This document shows positions 1 to 8,541 of a stretch of DNA of 64,000 nt, one piece after another. The notes under the pieces were generated by a model. The model was given only the letters and a program-made list of their open reading frames with translations, made no database searches and had not been told where the DNA came from. The DNA is from JBBIRG01 sp964410965. GTDB lineage: Bacteria > CLD3 > SB21 > JBBIRG01. The stretch lies in the NCBI GenBank assembly GCA_964410965.1, contig CAYPIY010000007.1, positions 62,001 through 126,000 on the forward strand. Direction: 5' to 3'. The position numbers were made by a program, and so were the translations under genes. Numbering within the stretch: the first letter of the stretch is position 1; each line of letters opens with the position of its first letter.

Positions 1-1934
1 TTAAAGATTCCGATAACCGGATCACGAATTTTATCGCGGTAAAAGAAGATATCACCGAGCGCAAACAAGCCGAAATCGCCATCCGGGAAAACGAAAACCT
101 GCTGCGCGGCATCTATGAAACGGCCAGCGTCGGTATGGCGCTCGTAACCCTCGACGGAAGGCAGTTCATACGGGTCAACGCGGCGCTCTGCGAGATGCTG
201 GGATATACCGAGGACGAACTGCTGTCCAATATTTTCCAGATCACTCATCCGGAAGATATCGACGCCAGCGAACGGATGATTCATCGGCTCATGAAACGCC
301 GGATCAAGAAGAACGTGATGGAAAAACGGTATATCCGCAAGGACGGCTCGGTCATCTGGATCCTCCACAACGCCTCGCTGCTGATGAACGAACGAGACGA
401 ACCCCGCATGATCATTATCCAGGCGCAGGACATCACCCAGCGCAAACAATTCGAGGAGGAACTGAAAAAAGCCAAGGACGCCGCTGAAGTCGCCAGCCGC
501 GTCAAGAGCGAGTTTCTGGCCAATATGAGCCACGAAATCCGGACGCCGCTCAATGCCATTCTCGGCTTTTCCGACATTCTTCGAAAACGGCTGACTGCAG
601 CCTCCGAATATTCGGACTACATCAATGGCATCCATACCAGCGGACAAAATTTACTCAGGCTCATCAACGACATTCTCGATCTTTCGAAAATCGAGGCGGG
701 CCGGTTCGAGATCCAGAAAGAACCCGTCCGCGTGAGACAAATCCTGATGGAGTTTCAGCAGATCTTCCAGGTGAAAACGGTTCAGAAAAATATTCTGTTC
801 GACATCTCCGTCGATGTGGCAATCCCCGAGGTTCTCATTCTTGACGGAACGCGGCTCCGCCAGGTTCTGTTCAACCTGATCGGCAACGCAATTAAATTCA
901 CTGAAAAAGGCACCATCACCCTGTCGTTACGGCAAACCGGAAAGGCGCCCGATGCCTCCGCGATTGATATTTCCTTCGAAGTCGCGGACACCGGCATCGG
1001 CATTCCGCCGGACCAGCTCGCACTGATCTTTGAACCGTTCCGTCAGCAGGAAGGACAAAGCGTTAAGCAGTACGGCGGCACGGGATTGGGCCTGTCCATC
1101 ACCCAGCGGCTCGTGGAAATGATGAACGGAAAGATCCGCGTCGTGAGCAAATCAAACGAAGGTTCAACCTTTATCATCGAACTGCCGGACGTCAAAATCG
1201 GCACGGCGGATGACCATGTCCAGACGGCTGTGACAGAGGACCATAAACATACTGACTTCGGGGGAGCGACGATCCTGCTTGCCGAGGACGTCAGCACCAA
1301 CCGCGACGTCGTGATCGGGCTTCTCGATCCGTATCATGTGAGAATCATTGAAGCCGAGAACGGGCAGGAAGCGGTCGAGAAAGCGCGGATTTTCCATCCC
1401 GAACTGATATTCATGGATCTGCAAATGCCCGTGATGGACGGGATCAAAGCCGCGAAACTGCTGCGATCGGATAAGGAACTGTCGACCATTCCCGTAATCG
1501 CGCTGACCGCGACTTTGCTGAAAAAAGATGAGTCCTCGCTGAACGACCTGTTCAGGGAATGCATGCGAAAACCGGTTACCCGCAATCAATTGGTCACAAC
1601 CCTGAAAAAATACCTTTCCCATCATGGCGGACCTGACAGCGTCCCGCAGGAATCCGTCATACCGGAAGCGGAGCCCGTCGCGAAGGATTTCCCCGAAGGG
1701 CTGATGGAATGGTATCAGACCCGGATCAATGATATTTTTCAGGAAGCGCAGATCGCCATGTCATCGGATTCCATCAATGCTCTCGCTGTGCAACTTTCCG
1801 AAACAGGACGGAAATTCGGCTTTGATCCGTTTGTGCGGTACGGCGATGAATTGAAGAAGAGCGTTCAGACGTACAACATCGTCACGATCGGCTATATCCT
1901 GGACGATCTGGAAAAAATGATGTCGGTTAAATAA
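1..1934 (+). CDS. Hybrid sensor histidine kinase, 5' end outside the window
   Basis: The reading frame is open from position 3 without a start, so the gene begins left of the window. The visible part starts with the tail of a PAS/PAC domain (ITERKQAE), then a complete PAS-PAC (about nt 100-440). A HisKA dimerisation helix follows, with the phosphoacceptor His in SHEIRTPLN (His codon at 531). The HATPase_c domain shows NLIGNAIKFT, DTGIGIP and GGTGLGLSI. A receiver domain (about nt 1265-1610) has acidic residues in LLAEDV and the phospho-Asp in MDLQMPVMDG. The last ~100 residues are helical and sit where an Hpt domain often lies, but I see no conserved Hpt histidine. It should be a PAS-sensing kinase with an attached receiver; stimulus and partner regulator are unknown. 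No membrane segment is visible in the part present. Confidence 0.93.
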   Translation, partial: KDSDNRITNFIAVKEDITERKQAEIAIRENENLLRGIYETASVGMALVTLDGRQFIRVNAALCEMLGYTEDELLSNIFQITHPEDIDASERMIHRLMKRRIKKNVMEKRYIRKDGSVIWILHNASLLMNERDEPRMIIIQAQDITQRKQFEEELKKAKDAAEVASRVKSEFLANMSHEIRTPLNAILGFSDILRKRLTAASEYSDYINGIHTSGQNLLRLINDILDLSKIEAGRFEIQKEPVRVRQILMEFQQIFQVKTVQKNILFDISVDVAIPEVLILDGTRLRQVLFNLIGNAIKFTEKGTITLSLRQTGKAPDASAIDISFEVADTGIGIPPDQLALIFEPFRQQEGQSVKQYGGTGLGLSITQRLVEMMNGKIRVVSKSNEGSTFIIELPDVKIGTADDHVQTAVTEDHKHTDFGGATILLAEDVSTNRDVVIGLLDPYHVRIIEAENGQEAVEKARIFHPELIFMDLQMPVMDGIKAAKLLRSDKELSTIPVIALTATLLKKDESSLNDLFRECMRKPVTRNQLVTTLKKYLSHHGGPDSVPQESVIPEAEPVAKDFPEGLMEWYQTRINDIFQEAQIAMSSDSINALAVQLSETGRKFGFDPFVRYGDELKKSVQTYNIVTIGYILDDLEKMMSVK

Positions 1935-1952
1935 TCCGCTTATAAATATATT

Positions 1953-4145
1953 TTATTCTCCCCCATGACCCGTATCCAGGGTTGACTCACCCATATATGG
2001 AATCTGGATATAACCGTATGTCCAGAGAATGTACAACGCCGCTCCCGCGATCAGCAGAAGGAGAATCAGGACAGGAATCAGCGGGCGTTTCTTTTTCATG
2101 AAGGGATCCTTCAGATTAACTTTCGCTCCGATGGGCAGTTCGGCCAGATGCGTGAGCGTGTTCCCAAAGGGAATATTGATCACGGCTCGCGCGTTGATCG
2201 CCCATCCGTTGGCGTCCAGGATCGGGGCCAGATTTCGTTTCCTGAGTTTCAGTGAAGCGATGATCATGGACGGGCCAGAAATCGCGAGGATCAAACCGAG
2301 AAGCGCGATCGGCATTTTCCACCACACCAGGCCGAGAAATCCTGTCAGGATGGACGCGAGAGCCGTGCCGATGGCGCCGATGGCCAGGCCGATGGCGGCG
2401 AATATCCCGACAAACTTCCCTATGTCGAACGGCTGAGCGGGCGGTTTGACCGGCGCTCCCGGCGTGATCTTCGCCGGCGCTTCCTCAATCGTTTTCGACG
2501 CCGTCGCCGTCACTTTTTCATCCTGCGCAGCCGCGACTTTGTTGATCTGCTTCTCGATCATCCGCGATACTTTACGGTACGGGGTCCAGAACGCCTGACG
2601 GATGCTGATTGGATTTTCTATGAGCTTGATCACTGTCGCGTCCCAGTCCCTGCCCGTCCGGTCATAGAAAACCCCGTTCCGGCCCACGACCAGATTGTCG
2701 ATGTCTCCGTGGGTCAGCCCTGCGACGATGGTCATTTTCTCGCCGGTTTTTCTGAGCACGCAGTCACAGTAAATCAGGAACATGCCGCTGTACGATACCA
2801 TCGTCGCGTGCTTGGCCATGTCACGGACCCGGATGCAGAGGTCACAGCTCCGCTGGTCGATATACAGCGTACCCGCCTCAAACAGGGCTTTTACGTCCGG
2901 CGAGTAAAAATCATAGAACGTAACGAAATTATTCAATACGGTTTTGATATCCCGGTAAAATCGGACGAGCTTATCGACCGAAAATATTCCCTCCGCCTGG
3001 GATGCCATGGACAGATCCTGATCGATCAGCGCCGTCAACTGGTCCGGGAGCTTCTTGTCCAGGATATCGCATATCCGTGCAAACCCGAGGGATTCCACTT
3101 CGGTTCCCGCCTTTTCTTTAATCCATGCGGCATATGGGGCAAACCGTTCTTTCAGCGCGGTCCATTCGTTTTCGGTCAGGCTGTCTTTGCCCGGAAATAT
3201 TACATCTGCAGCGTTTTTTTTCAGCCGGTTCACTGTTTTTTCCCAGGCTGGATTAATGCCGGCTGTCAGCGGAAAGGGTTTTCCGGCTTCGATCCGGGCG
3301 ATCGGGTAACCCGCGATTTCATCCATGCAGGCGGTCAGGTTTTTTGCGCTGATTTCTTCGGACCCGCGAATCGTCCGGTTCAGGATGTCGGCGGACAGAG
3401 GATCAAACTCCGCCAGACGGCAGCGAATGAAAAAATCATCGATCTTGGGCCGTAATGCGGAAAAATCCTCATACGCGGTTTCCGTGTTTGCCCCAAACGG
3501 AAGTATTGTCGTTTTTTCCGCATCGGCCTTTTCCCGCCATGCCCGGTACGACGCGCAATGCACAGTAAAACGACCGAGCATTTCCCTGTTCATGCCCTGT
3601 TTCCCGCTCCTGTCGGTGACGGAGCCTGTGCAGGCAATGATATCGCGAATCAGGCCGGCGGTTACCGGATCACCGGCAGTATCTTCGGTAATGATGCCGT
3701 CGCCGTTGAACCGGGTCCCTTCGAATATTTTTTGGGTATCGGACGTTTCATGGACAGAAATGGTTTCCTGATCCGGCTTGCCGAGATTTTTCAGGATGGT
3801 TTTCGCGGAGGAAAGCAGGGATATGCCCGGCTCGGACTGGTCTAGGATCGCGGACAACGGAAGCCCGGATTCGCCCTTCAGAATGTCATCCGGATTTTTT
3901 ATGACCGATGTGATCCAGCGGACCGCGGCAAGGATTTCGGGAACCCTGATTTGCCCGTCATGGTCCGTGTCTATTAATTCCAGGGTTTTCCGGTCCATCT
4001 CCAGGCCGTCCACGGGACAACTCAGCGCTGTCCACAGTTTCGGATCGAGTTCACCCAGATGTACCAGATCCGCACCGGATTCCAGGTTGACGCGTTTTAC
4101 TCCTCCCACAGTGGAAAAATTCCATACATGTGAACTTGCTTTCAT
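1953..4145 (-). CDS. Large membrane-anchored protein with an EF-hand calcium loop
   Basis: 730 residues from the ATG at 4145, chosen because AGGAAACC lies just upstream; an in-frame ATG ten codons earlier has no comparable ribosome site. Residues 59-70 form a textbook EF-hand loop (D-T-D-H-D-G-Q-I-R-V-P-E), and a second weaker Asp/Gly loop (NGDGIITED) lies about 85 residues later. The middle is soluble and charged. Near residues 575-640 are two or three Gly/Ala-rich membrane segments, and a further segment (VLILLLLIAGAALYIL) is near the C-terminus. I do not recognise the family. Calcium binding is inferred from the loop only. It converges on the kinase gene to its left, with an 18-bp gap, and is divergent from the next gene. 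Confidence 0.85.
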   Translation of the reverse strand: MKASSHVWNFSTVGGVKRVNLESGADLVHLGELDPKLWTALSCPVDGLEMDRKTLELIDTDHDGQIRVPEILAAVRWITSVIKNPDDILKGESGLPLSAILDQSEPGISLLSSAKTILKNLGKPDQETISVHETSDTQKIFEGTRFNGDGIITEDTAGDPVTAGLIRDIIACTGSVTDRSGKQGMNREMLGRFTVHCASYRAWREKADAEKTTILPFGANTETAYEDFSALRPKIDDFFIRCRLAEFDPLSADILNRTIRGSEEISAKNLTACMDEIAGYPIARIEAGKPFPLTAGINPAWEKTVNRLKKNAADVIFPGKDSLTENEWTALKERFAPYAAWIKEKAGTEVESLGFARICDILDKKLPDQLTALIDQDLSMASQAEGIFSVDKLVRFYRDIKTVLNNFVTFYDFYSPDVKALFEAGTLYIDQRSCDLCIRVRDMAKHATMVSYSGMFLIYCDCVLRKTGEKMTIVAGLTHGDIDNLVVGRNGVFYDRTGRDWDATVIKLIENPISIRQAFWTPYRKVSRMIEKQINKVAAAQDEKVTATASKTIEEAPAKITPGAPVKPPAQPFDIGKFVGIFAAIGLAIGAIGTALASILTGFLGLVWWKMPIALLGLILAISGPSMIIASLKLRKRNLAPILDANGWAINARAVINIPFGNTLTHLAELPIGAKVNLKDPFMKKKRPLIPVLILLLLIAGAALYILWTYGYIQIPYMGESTLDTGHGGE

Positions 4146-4293
4146 AAGGTTTCCTGAATTTATTGTTGAATACATGAAATGATGTGCGGAGCCATATAAT
4201 GACCTTGCCGTAAAGAATCCATTTCTTGATTTTCCATAAAATCTATTTATATATTTTCATATTTACAATTGATAAAAATTATTTATTTACATA

Positions 4294-4322
4294 TTGTCTA
4301 AAAAAGATATTCATGGTATGTT
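4294..4322 (+). promoter_or_regulatory. Possible sigma-70 promoter for the 4371 gene
   Basis: TTGTCT (4294-4299) and TATGTT (4317-4322) are separated by 17 bp in an AT-rich stretch between divergent genes. The match is moderate, and other AT-rich hexamers nearby could serve. Confidence 0.3.
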
Positions 4323-4370
4323 TTACAGAAATCATGAAATTGTAACTGAACCTTTCATGGAGAAAATGAG

Positions 4371-5585
4371 ATGATAAGATTTTTTATGATCGCTTTTATC
4401 GTGTCGGCTGTCAGCCACATTTACTCTCAGGATAAAATGAAAACCGTGGCCGTTCTGGATTTTCAGAATAAAGGCAATGTGTCCCGGGATGAATCGTCCA
4501 TTCTGTGCAACCGGTTCAGGGGCGCGCTGGTCGAGTCCGGCGCTTATGTAGTCGTCGAACGGGAAAAAATGATCGATATCCTGAAAGAGCAGGATTTCAC
4601 GCTTACAGACGACTGCAACACATCGGAGTGTGTCGTCCGGGCCGGTCAGCTTCTCGGAGTGGAATGCATGATCGCGGGCGATATCGGCAGGCTGAATGAG
4701 ACGTACACCGTAGATGTCCGCATGATCGACGTAACCACGGGCAAGATTCTCCGGACCCTTTCGCGGGATTATACCGGAAAAATCGACGGCCTTTTGCCCG
4801 CTATGTCCTCGGTGGTAAGCGAATTAACCGGAACCGCTCCGAATAAAAAAACAACGAAATTGCTTCCCGTTTCGTACACCGAACTGATCGGATCCTTCGA
4901 GATGGTCCTTGCGGGCGGAGATACCTTTCTCATGGGCCACGACCAGGGCGCGTCCGATGAAAGGCCGGCTCACTGGGTGTTTGTGGACGATTTCTACATC
5001 GGGCGGTACGAAGTCACGCACGGGCTGTGGCGGGAAGTGATGAACGGAAAGCACGCTTCCTGGGCCGGATGCGACAGCTGCCCGGTCGACAACCTGTCCT
5101 GGAACGACGCTCAGTACTTCATAAAAATGCTGAACCAGAAATCCGGCAAAAGCTACCGCATGCCTTATGAGGCGGAATGGGAATTTGCGGCCAGGGGAGG
5201 CCGGTACAGCGGTAATTACCTGTACAGCGGCGGAGAAACGATCGGCGATTACGCATGGTACGGAAAAAATTCCGGGGCAAAAATCAGCCCGGCCGGTCTT
5301 AAATTGCCCAACGAACTCGGCCTGTACGACATGAGCGGCAATGTCGCCGAATGGTGTTCCGACTGGTATTCGGAAGATTATTATAAAATCTCTCCCCTCA
5401 GGAATCCCCAGGGCCCGAAAAGCGGCGGCGGGGTCAGCCGTAAGGTTCTCCGCGGCGGGGCGTTCAATGACGACCTGGAAAAATGCCGGTCCATTGCGCG
5501 CAAAAAAAATTCCCCGGACAAAAGCTATGACGGATACGGCCTCCGCCTGGTTCACCCGGCGCTCGGCCTTGAAACGGGTAAATAA
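4371..5585 (+). CDS. Secreted CsgG-like / formylglycine-enzyme-like fusion protein
   Basis: 404 residues with a signal peptide (about 1-19, ending HIYSQ). Residues ~24-145 resemble the CsgG/curli-assembly-like fold often annotated in FCB genomes: KTVAVLDFQNKG, VVEREKMIDILKEQ, LGVECMIAGDIG. Residues ~170-395 are an FGE-sulfatase (SUMF1-type) domain with GGDTFLMG, YIGRYEVTHG, PYEAEWEFAARGG, LYDMSGNVAEWCSDWY and VLRGGAF. Only one Cys is visible in the region where true formylglycine-generating enzymes use a cysteine pair, so it may be a non-catalytic relative. Start supported by GGAG eight bases upstream. It acts in periplasm or at the outer membrane by its signal peptide. Role unknown; the fusion suggests an envelope or binding function. 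Confidence 0.88.
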   Translation: MIRFFMIAFIVSAVSHIYSQDKMKTVAVLDFQNKGNVSRDESSILCNRFRGALVESGAYVVVEREKMIDILKEQDFTLTDDCNTSECVVRAGQLLGVECMIAGDIGRLNETYTVDVRMIDVTTGKILRTLSRDYTGKIDGLLPAMSSVVSELTGTAPNKKTTKLLPVSYTELIGSFEMVLAGGDTFLMGHDQGASDERPAHWVFVDDFYIGRYEVTHGLWREVMNGKHASWAGCDSCPVDNLSWNDAQYFIKMLNQKSGKSYRMPYEAEWEFAARGGRYSGNYLYSGGETIGDYAWYGKNSGAKISPAGLKLPNELGLYDMSGNVAEWCSDWYSEDYYKISPLRNPQGPKSGGGVSRKVLRGGAFNDDLEKCRSIARKKNSPDKSYDGYGLRLVHPALGLETGK

Positions 5586-5725
5586 CTTCAATCCGGCCGC
5601 AGCCTGAAAATAAGAAACAGGCCGGCATCTGTCCGTTCACCGGATGGATCTGATCTTTTTTCATAACTGGTTAAACGCATAGCGTACATACACGTCTAAG
5701 CATGAACTATGTACGGAGGCTGGCA

Positions 5726-6523
5726 ATGCGTTTCTCCTTTTTTTATGTTTTTATCCTTTGTTTACCGGTGACCACCGGATGTTCATCCCCGGTTATCTAT
5801 CATACTGTTCGGGCTGAAAGTAAGATCACGGTTGACGGCTGGGACGACGACTGGGAAAAAAGCTCACTGGTCGTCATGGAAAACCGTTTGGCCGCAGGTT
5901 TGAAATACGATGATCATTTTCTGTACATCGGCGTCGCGCCTTTGACCCGTCAGACGGCCATGCAGATCATGATAAGCGGCTTTACGGTCTGGTTCGATTC
6001 GACCGGCTCCGGTAAGAAATCGTTCGGAATTCATTACCCGGTCGGAACGCCGGACGATCGGTCGATGCCTTTGCAGTTGAGACCGCCCCTGGGACAAAAA
6101 AAAGAACAAAAAGATCCGCTGGAAGAATTCATGAAAAATAAATTAAGGGAGGCTGAAATCATTCAGAACGGATTGCGCTCACGGTTACTCGTCGCCGAAT
6201 TGGAAGGCATTGAACTGAGAATCAACATGCGGAAGGAAGGGATGTTTTACGAAATAAAAGTACCGGTTGCAGGAGCGAACCCGTATCCGTTTGAATTCCG
6301 TTTTATCCGCGGAAAACCTTTCAGCGTTGGATTCGAAACCGGCGAATTCAAAAGCGGTCATTCCGGTTTAAATAACCGCACGGGCAGCGTTGAAGGCGGC
6401 GGATCCGGGGACGGGGAACGGAAAGGTTTCGGCGGAGGCCGGCCTCCGGGAGGCCCTGTGCGCCGAGAAGGAAACGCAAAACCCGGTGCGTTCAGGTTCT
6501 GGATGCAAACCGTGATCAATTAA
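5726..6523 (+). CDS. Lipoprotein with CBM9/DOMON-like beta domain
   Basis: 265 residues from the ATG at 5726, preferred over the upstream ATG at 5702 because CGGAGG sits six to seven bases before it. The start then gives a clean lipoprotein signal ending VTTGC. Residues ~30-115 (VDGWDDDW, a sugar-binding-like beta region with FDSTGSGKKSFGI) resemble the carbohydrate-binding module family 9-like domain found in FCB surface proteins. The C-terminus is rich in Gly, Pro and Arg and probably disordered. No catalytic motif is visible. It follows the CsgG/FGE-like gene with a 140-bp gap and may be expressed separately. Confidence 0.75.
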   Translation: MRFSFFYVFILCLPVTTGCSSPVIYHTVRAESKITVDGWDDDWEKSSLVVMENRLAAGLKYDDHFLYIGVAPLTRQTAMQIMISGFTVWFDSTGSGKKSFGIHYPVGTPDDRSMPLQLRPPLGQKKEQKDPLEEFMKNKLREAEIIQNGLRSRLLVAELEGIELRINMRKEGMFYEIKVPVAGANPYPFEFRFIRGKPFSVGFETGEFKSGHSGLNNRTGSVEGGGSGDGERKGFGGGRPPGGPVRREGNAKPGAFRFWMQTVIN

Positions 6524-6709
6524 TCACTCACGCTGTTTTTCACTTCGTTTTTATTTTCGGTGCAATCCGGATTCCGTTAAATCGTAGGCGGGTTGAAACT
6601 GCTTTTTTTATTCATGCTCTTTTCCCGGTTGCGCTTTTTCCGGCACAGAATCCTTTCTTTTACAGGCTTTTTATATTATATTGCGTCAATATTAATACCC
6701 AACGTCCGT

Positions 6710-7972
6710 ATGACGATTTCTGAGACCATTAAATATTTATACGATCTCCAGTTCTTCGGAATGAAGCTCGGGCTGGACAACATTCGCGCATTGTGTGATT
6801 CACTGGGAAACCCCCAGAACAACTATCCGGTAATCCATGTAGCCGGCACCAATGGAAAAGGCACGACCTGCGCATGCATGGACGCTATATTGCGGGAAGG
6901 GGGCTTTAAAACGGGTTTATATACATCGCCGCACATCCGTCATTTTTCAGAACGGATAAGGATCAACGGCAAACCGATATCCGAGGACGATGTGATTCTC
7001 TATACCGATCATTTGAGACCGAACATCGACCGGCTCAACGCGACGTTTTTTGAAGCTGCGACGGCTATGGCATTCAGGTATTTCAGCGATCAGAAGGTGG
7101 ATATCGCCGTGATCGAAACCGGCCTCGGAGGCCGCCTGGACGCCACAAACATCGTCACGCCGGAAGTCACGGTGATCACCTGCGTGGACCTGGACCATAC
7201 GGAACATCTCGGTGACACCAAATCAAAGATCGCGGCGGAAAAGGGAGGCATTATTAAACCCGGGGTGCCGGTGATTACCGGCGACACCGGCCCGGCCATG
7301 ATTGCGGCGCTGGAAAATATCGCGAAAGAGCGCTCCTCAAAATTCTACAACCTCGATGATTTTGTCAAAATCACCGATATGCACCTCTCCGCTTACGGCA
7401 GCTCATTCGATGCGGAATTTTACTTTCCGGACAGCATGCGCCGGTTTGCCCATCTGATGATCCCTTTCATCGGAGAGCACCAGGTCCGGAACGCCGCCAT
7501 GGCCACACTCGCTGTTTTGTTGCAGGAACGGTGCGCAGTTCCTGAAGAAGCGGTCCGGACTGGCCTGCGGAACGCGTGGATCCGGGGCCGCACCGAATGG
7601 CTGGCCCCGAATATCCTCATGGACGCGGCTCACAATCCGGCTAGTTTATCGGCCCTGAAAAGGATTATCGGCCTCGTGTTCCGGAAAGAATTCAAAAAAA
7701 TATACATGGTCATAGGCATGCTCGCCGATAAGGACATAAAATCCTGTGTGGATGTTCTTTCCGGTTCCGCGGACCATTTCCTGACGGTAACGCCCAACAA
7801 TCCGAGAGCCTGCAATGCACAGACACTCGCCGAGCGTTTCAGGGAAAACAAACAGTCCGTATCCGGCTATGATTCCGTGGATGAGGCCGTCCGGAAGGCG
7901 AAGAAAAAAATGGAACTGAACGATTTATTAATTATAACAGGATCGCATTTCGTTCTGTCGGAAATAAAATAA
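6710..7972 (+). CDS. folC: Bifunctional folylpolyglutamate / dihydrofolate synthase
   Basis: Mur-ligase family enzyme adding glutamate to folates. The ATG at 6710 gives 420 residues, the usual length; a longer in-frame TTG start at 6593 would add a 39-residue hydrophobic leader not expected for this cytosolic enzyme. Motifs: P-loop HVAGTNGKGTT, LYTSPHIRHFSERIRING (the folate-binding region), ETGLGGRLDATN, the HTEHLG magnesium region, EKGGIIKPGVPV and the C-terminal DAAHNPAS. All core FolC features are present. Upstream 6524-6709 is AT-rich with TATATT-like boxes that could hold its promoter. No accC/accD or other folate genes are adjacent. Confidence 0.95.
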   Translation: MTISETIKYLYDLQFFGMKLGLDNIRALCDSLGNPQNNYPVIHVAGTNGKGTTCACMDAILREGGFKTGLYTSPHIRHFSERIRINGKPISEDDVILYTDHLRPNIDRLNATFFEAATAMAFRYFSDQKVDIAVIETGLGGRLDATNIVTPEVTVITCVDLDHTEHLGDTKSKIAAEKGGIIKPGVPVITGDTGPAMIAALENIAKERSSKFYNLDDFVKITDMHLSAYGSSFDAEFYFPDSMRRFAHLMIPFIGEHQVRNAAMATLAVLLQERCAVPEEAVRTGLRNAWIRGRTEWLAPNILMDAAHNPASLSALKRIIGLVFRKEFKKIYMVIGMLADKDIKSCVDVLSGSADHFLTVTPNNPRACNAQTLAERFRENKQSVSGYDSVDEAVRKAKKKMELNDLLIITGSHFVLSEIK

Positions 7973-8089
7973 ATGAAACGCTTTCATTAAATAAAGAGCT
8001 ATAATTCAACAAAATTTCGTTTGAGCTTCTACGGCTTCTCGGCGGAATAAGTTTATTTTTGGAAAGATGTTCAAGAACGGATTCGTTAT

Positions 8090-8515
8090 ATGAAAAGTAT
8101 GAATATATATTCAATCCCTTTTTTCATCATCGTCTTACTTTTACAGGCAGGATGCGCAAACATGAAATCCATCAAGTACCTGTACTCCGACGGTAACGGC
8201 AACACGTACAAAATCGGCCATCTGGACGGCCGTTCACTGGAATACATTCCTGTCAGGCCGGAGATGAGTTCGAGCGGCGAATATGACGGGGGCGAACCGG
8301 TCCGTAAGAGCCTAACAGAAAAAAACATGGAGCAAATCGCTGACCTTCTGAACCGCGCAATCAGCCATTCAGCCGTTCATATTCAGAACCGGGTCAAAGG
8401 TTCCGGGCTGATTGTGAAAAGTGAGGGAGGCGCTGAAACGGCCATCATCATCAGCGGCGATTCCGATGAAAAAAGAAAAATTGAGATCCTGTTAAAACAA
8501 CTGACCGCAGACTGA
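8090..8515 (+). CDS. Small putative lipoprotein
   Basis: 141 residues. The N-terminus MKSMNIYSIPFFIIVLLLQAGC is a lipoprotein signal with the lipobox LQAGC at residues ~19-23; a second ATG three codons in (8099) is equally possible. The mature part is short and polar with no motif I recognise (KYLYSDGNGNTYKIGHLDG near the start). It ends 26 bp before the convergent T9SS gene. It is likely exported and lipid-anchored; function unknown. Confidence 0.75.
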   Translation: MKSMNIYSIPFFIIVLLLQAGCANMKSIKYLYSDGNGNTYKIGHLDGRSLEYIPVRPEMSSSGEYDGGEPVRKSLTEKNMEQIADLLNRAISHSAVHIQNRVKGSGLIVKSEGGAETAIIISGDSDEKRKIEILLKQLTAD

Positions 8516-8541
8516 CGGGTTGAATCTCCCGAACCGGCGGA

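Noticed and set aside
2709..3455. Plus-strand open frame of 248 codons opposite the EF-hand gene
   Set aside because: Mirror of the coding strand; no ribosome site, odd composition and no family motifs. The opposite strand has a full protein with an EF-hand and membrane helices.
4824..5591. Minus-strand open frame of 255 codons opposite the CsgG/FGE-like gene
   Set aside because: Antisense shadow. The plus strand carries the signal peptide and FGE motifs.
6593..6709. N-terminal extension of folC from a TTG
   Set aside because: Adds a hydrophobic leader unlike any cytosolic FolC; the ATG at 6710 gives the family length.
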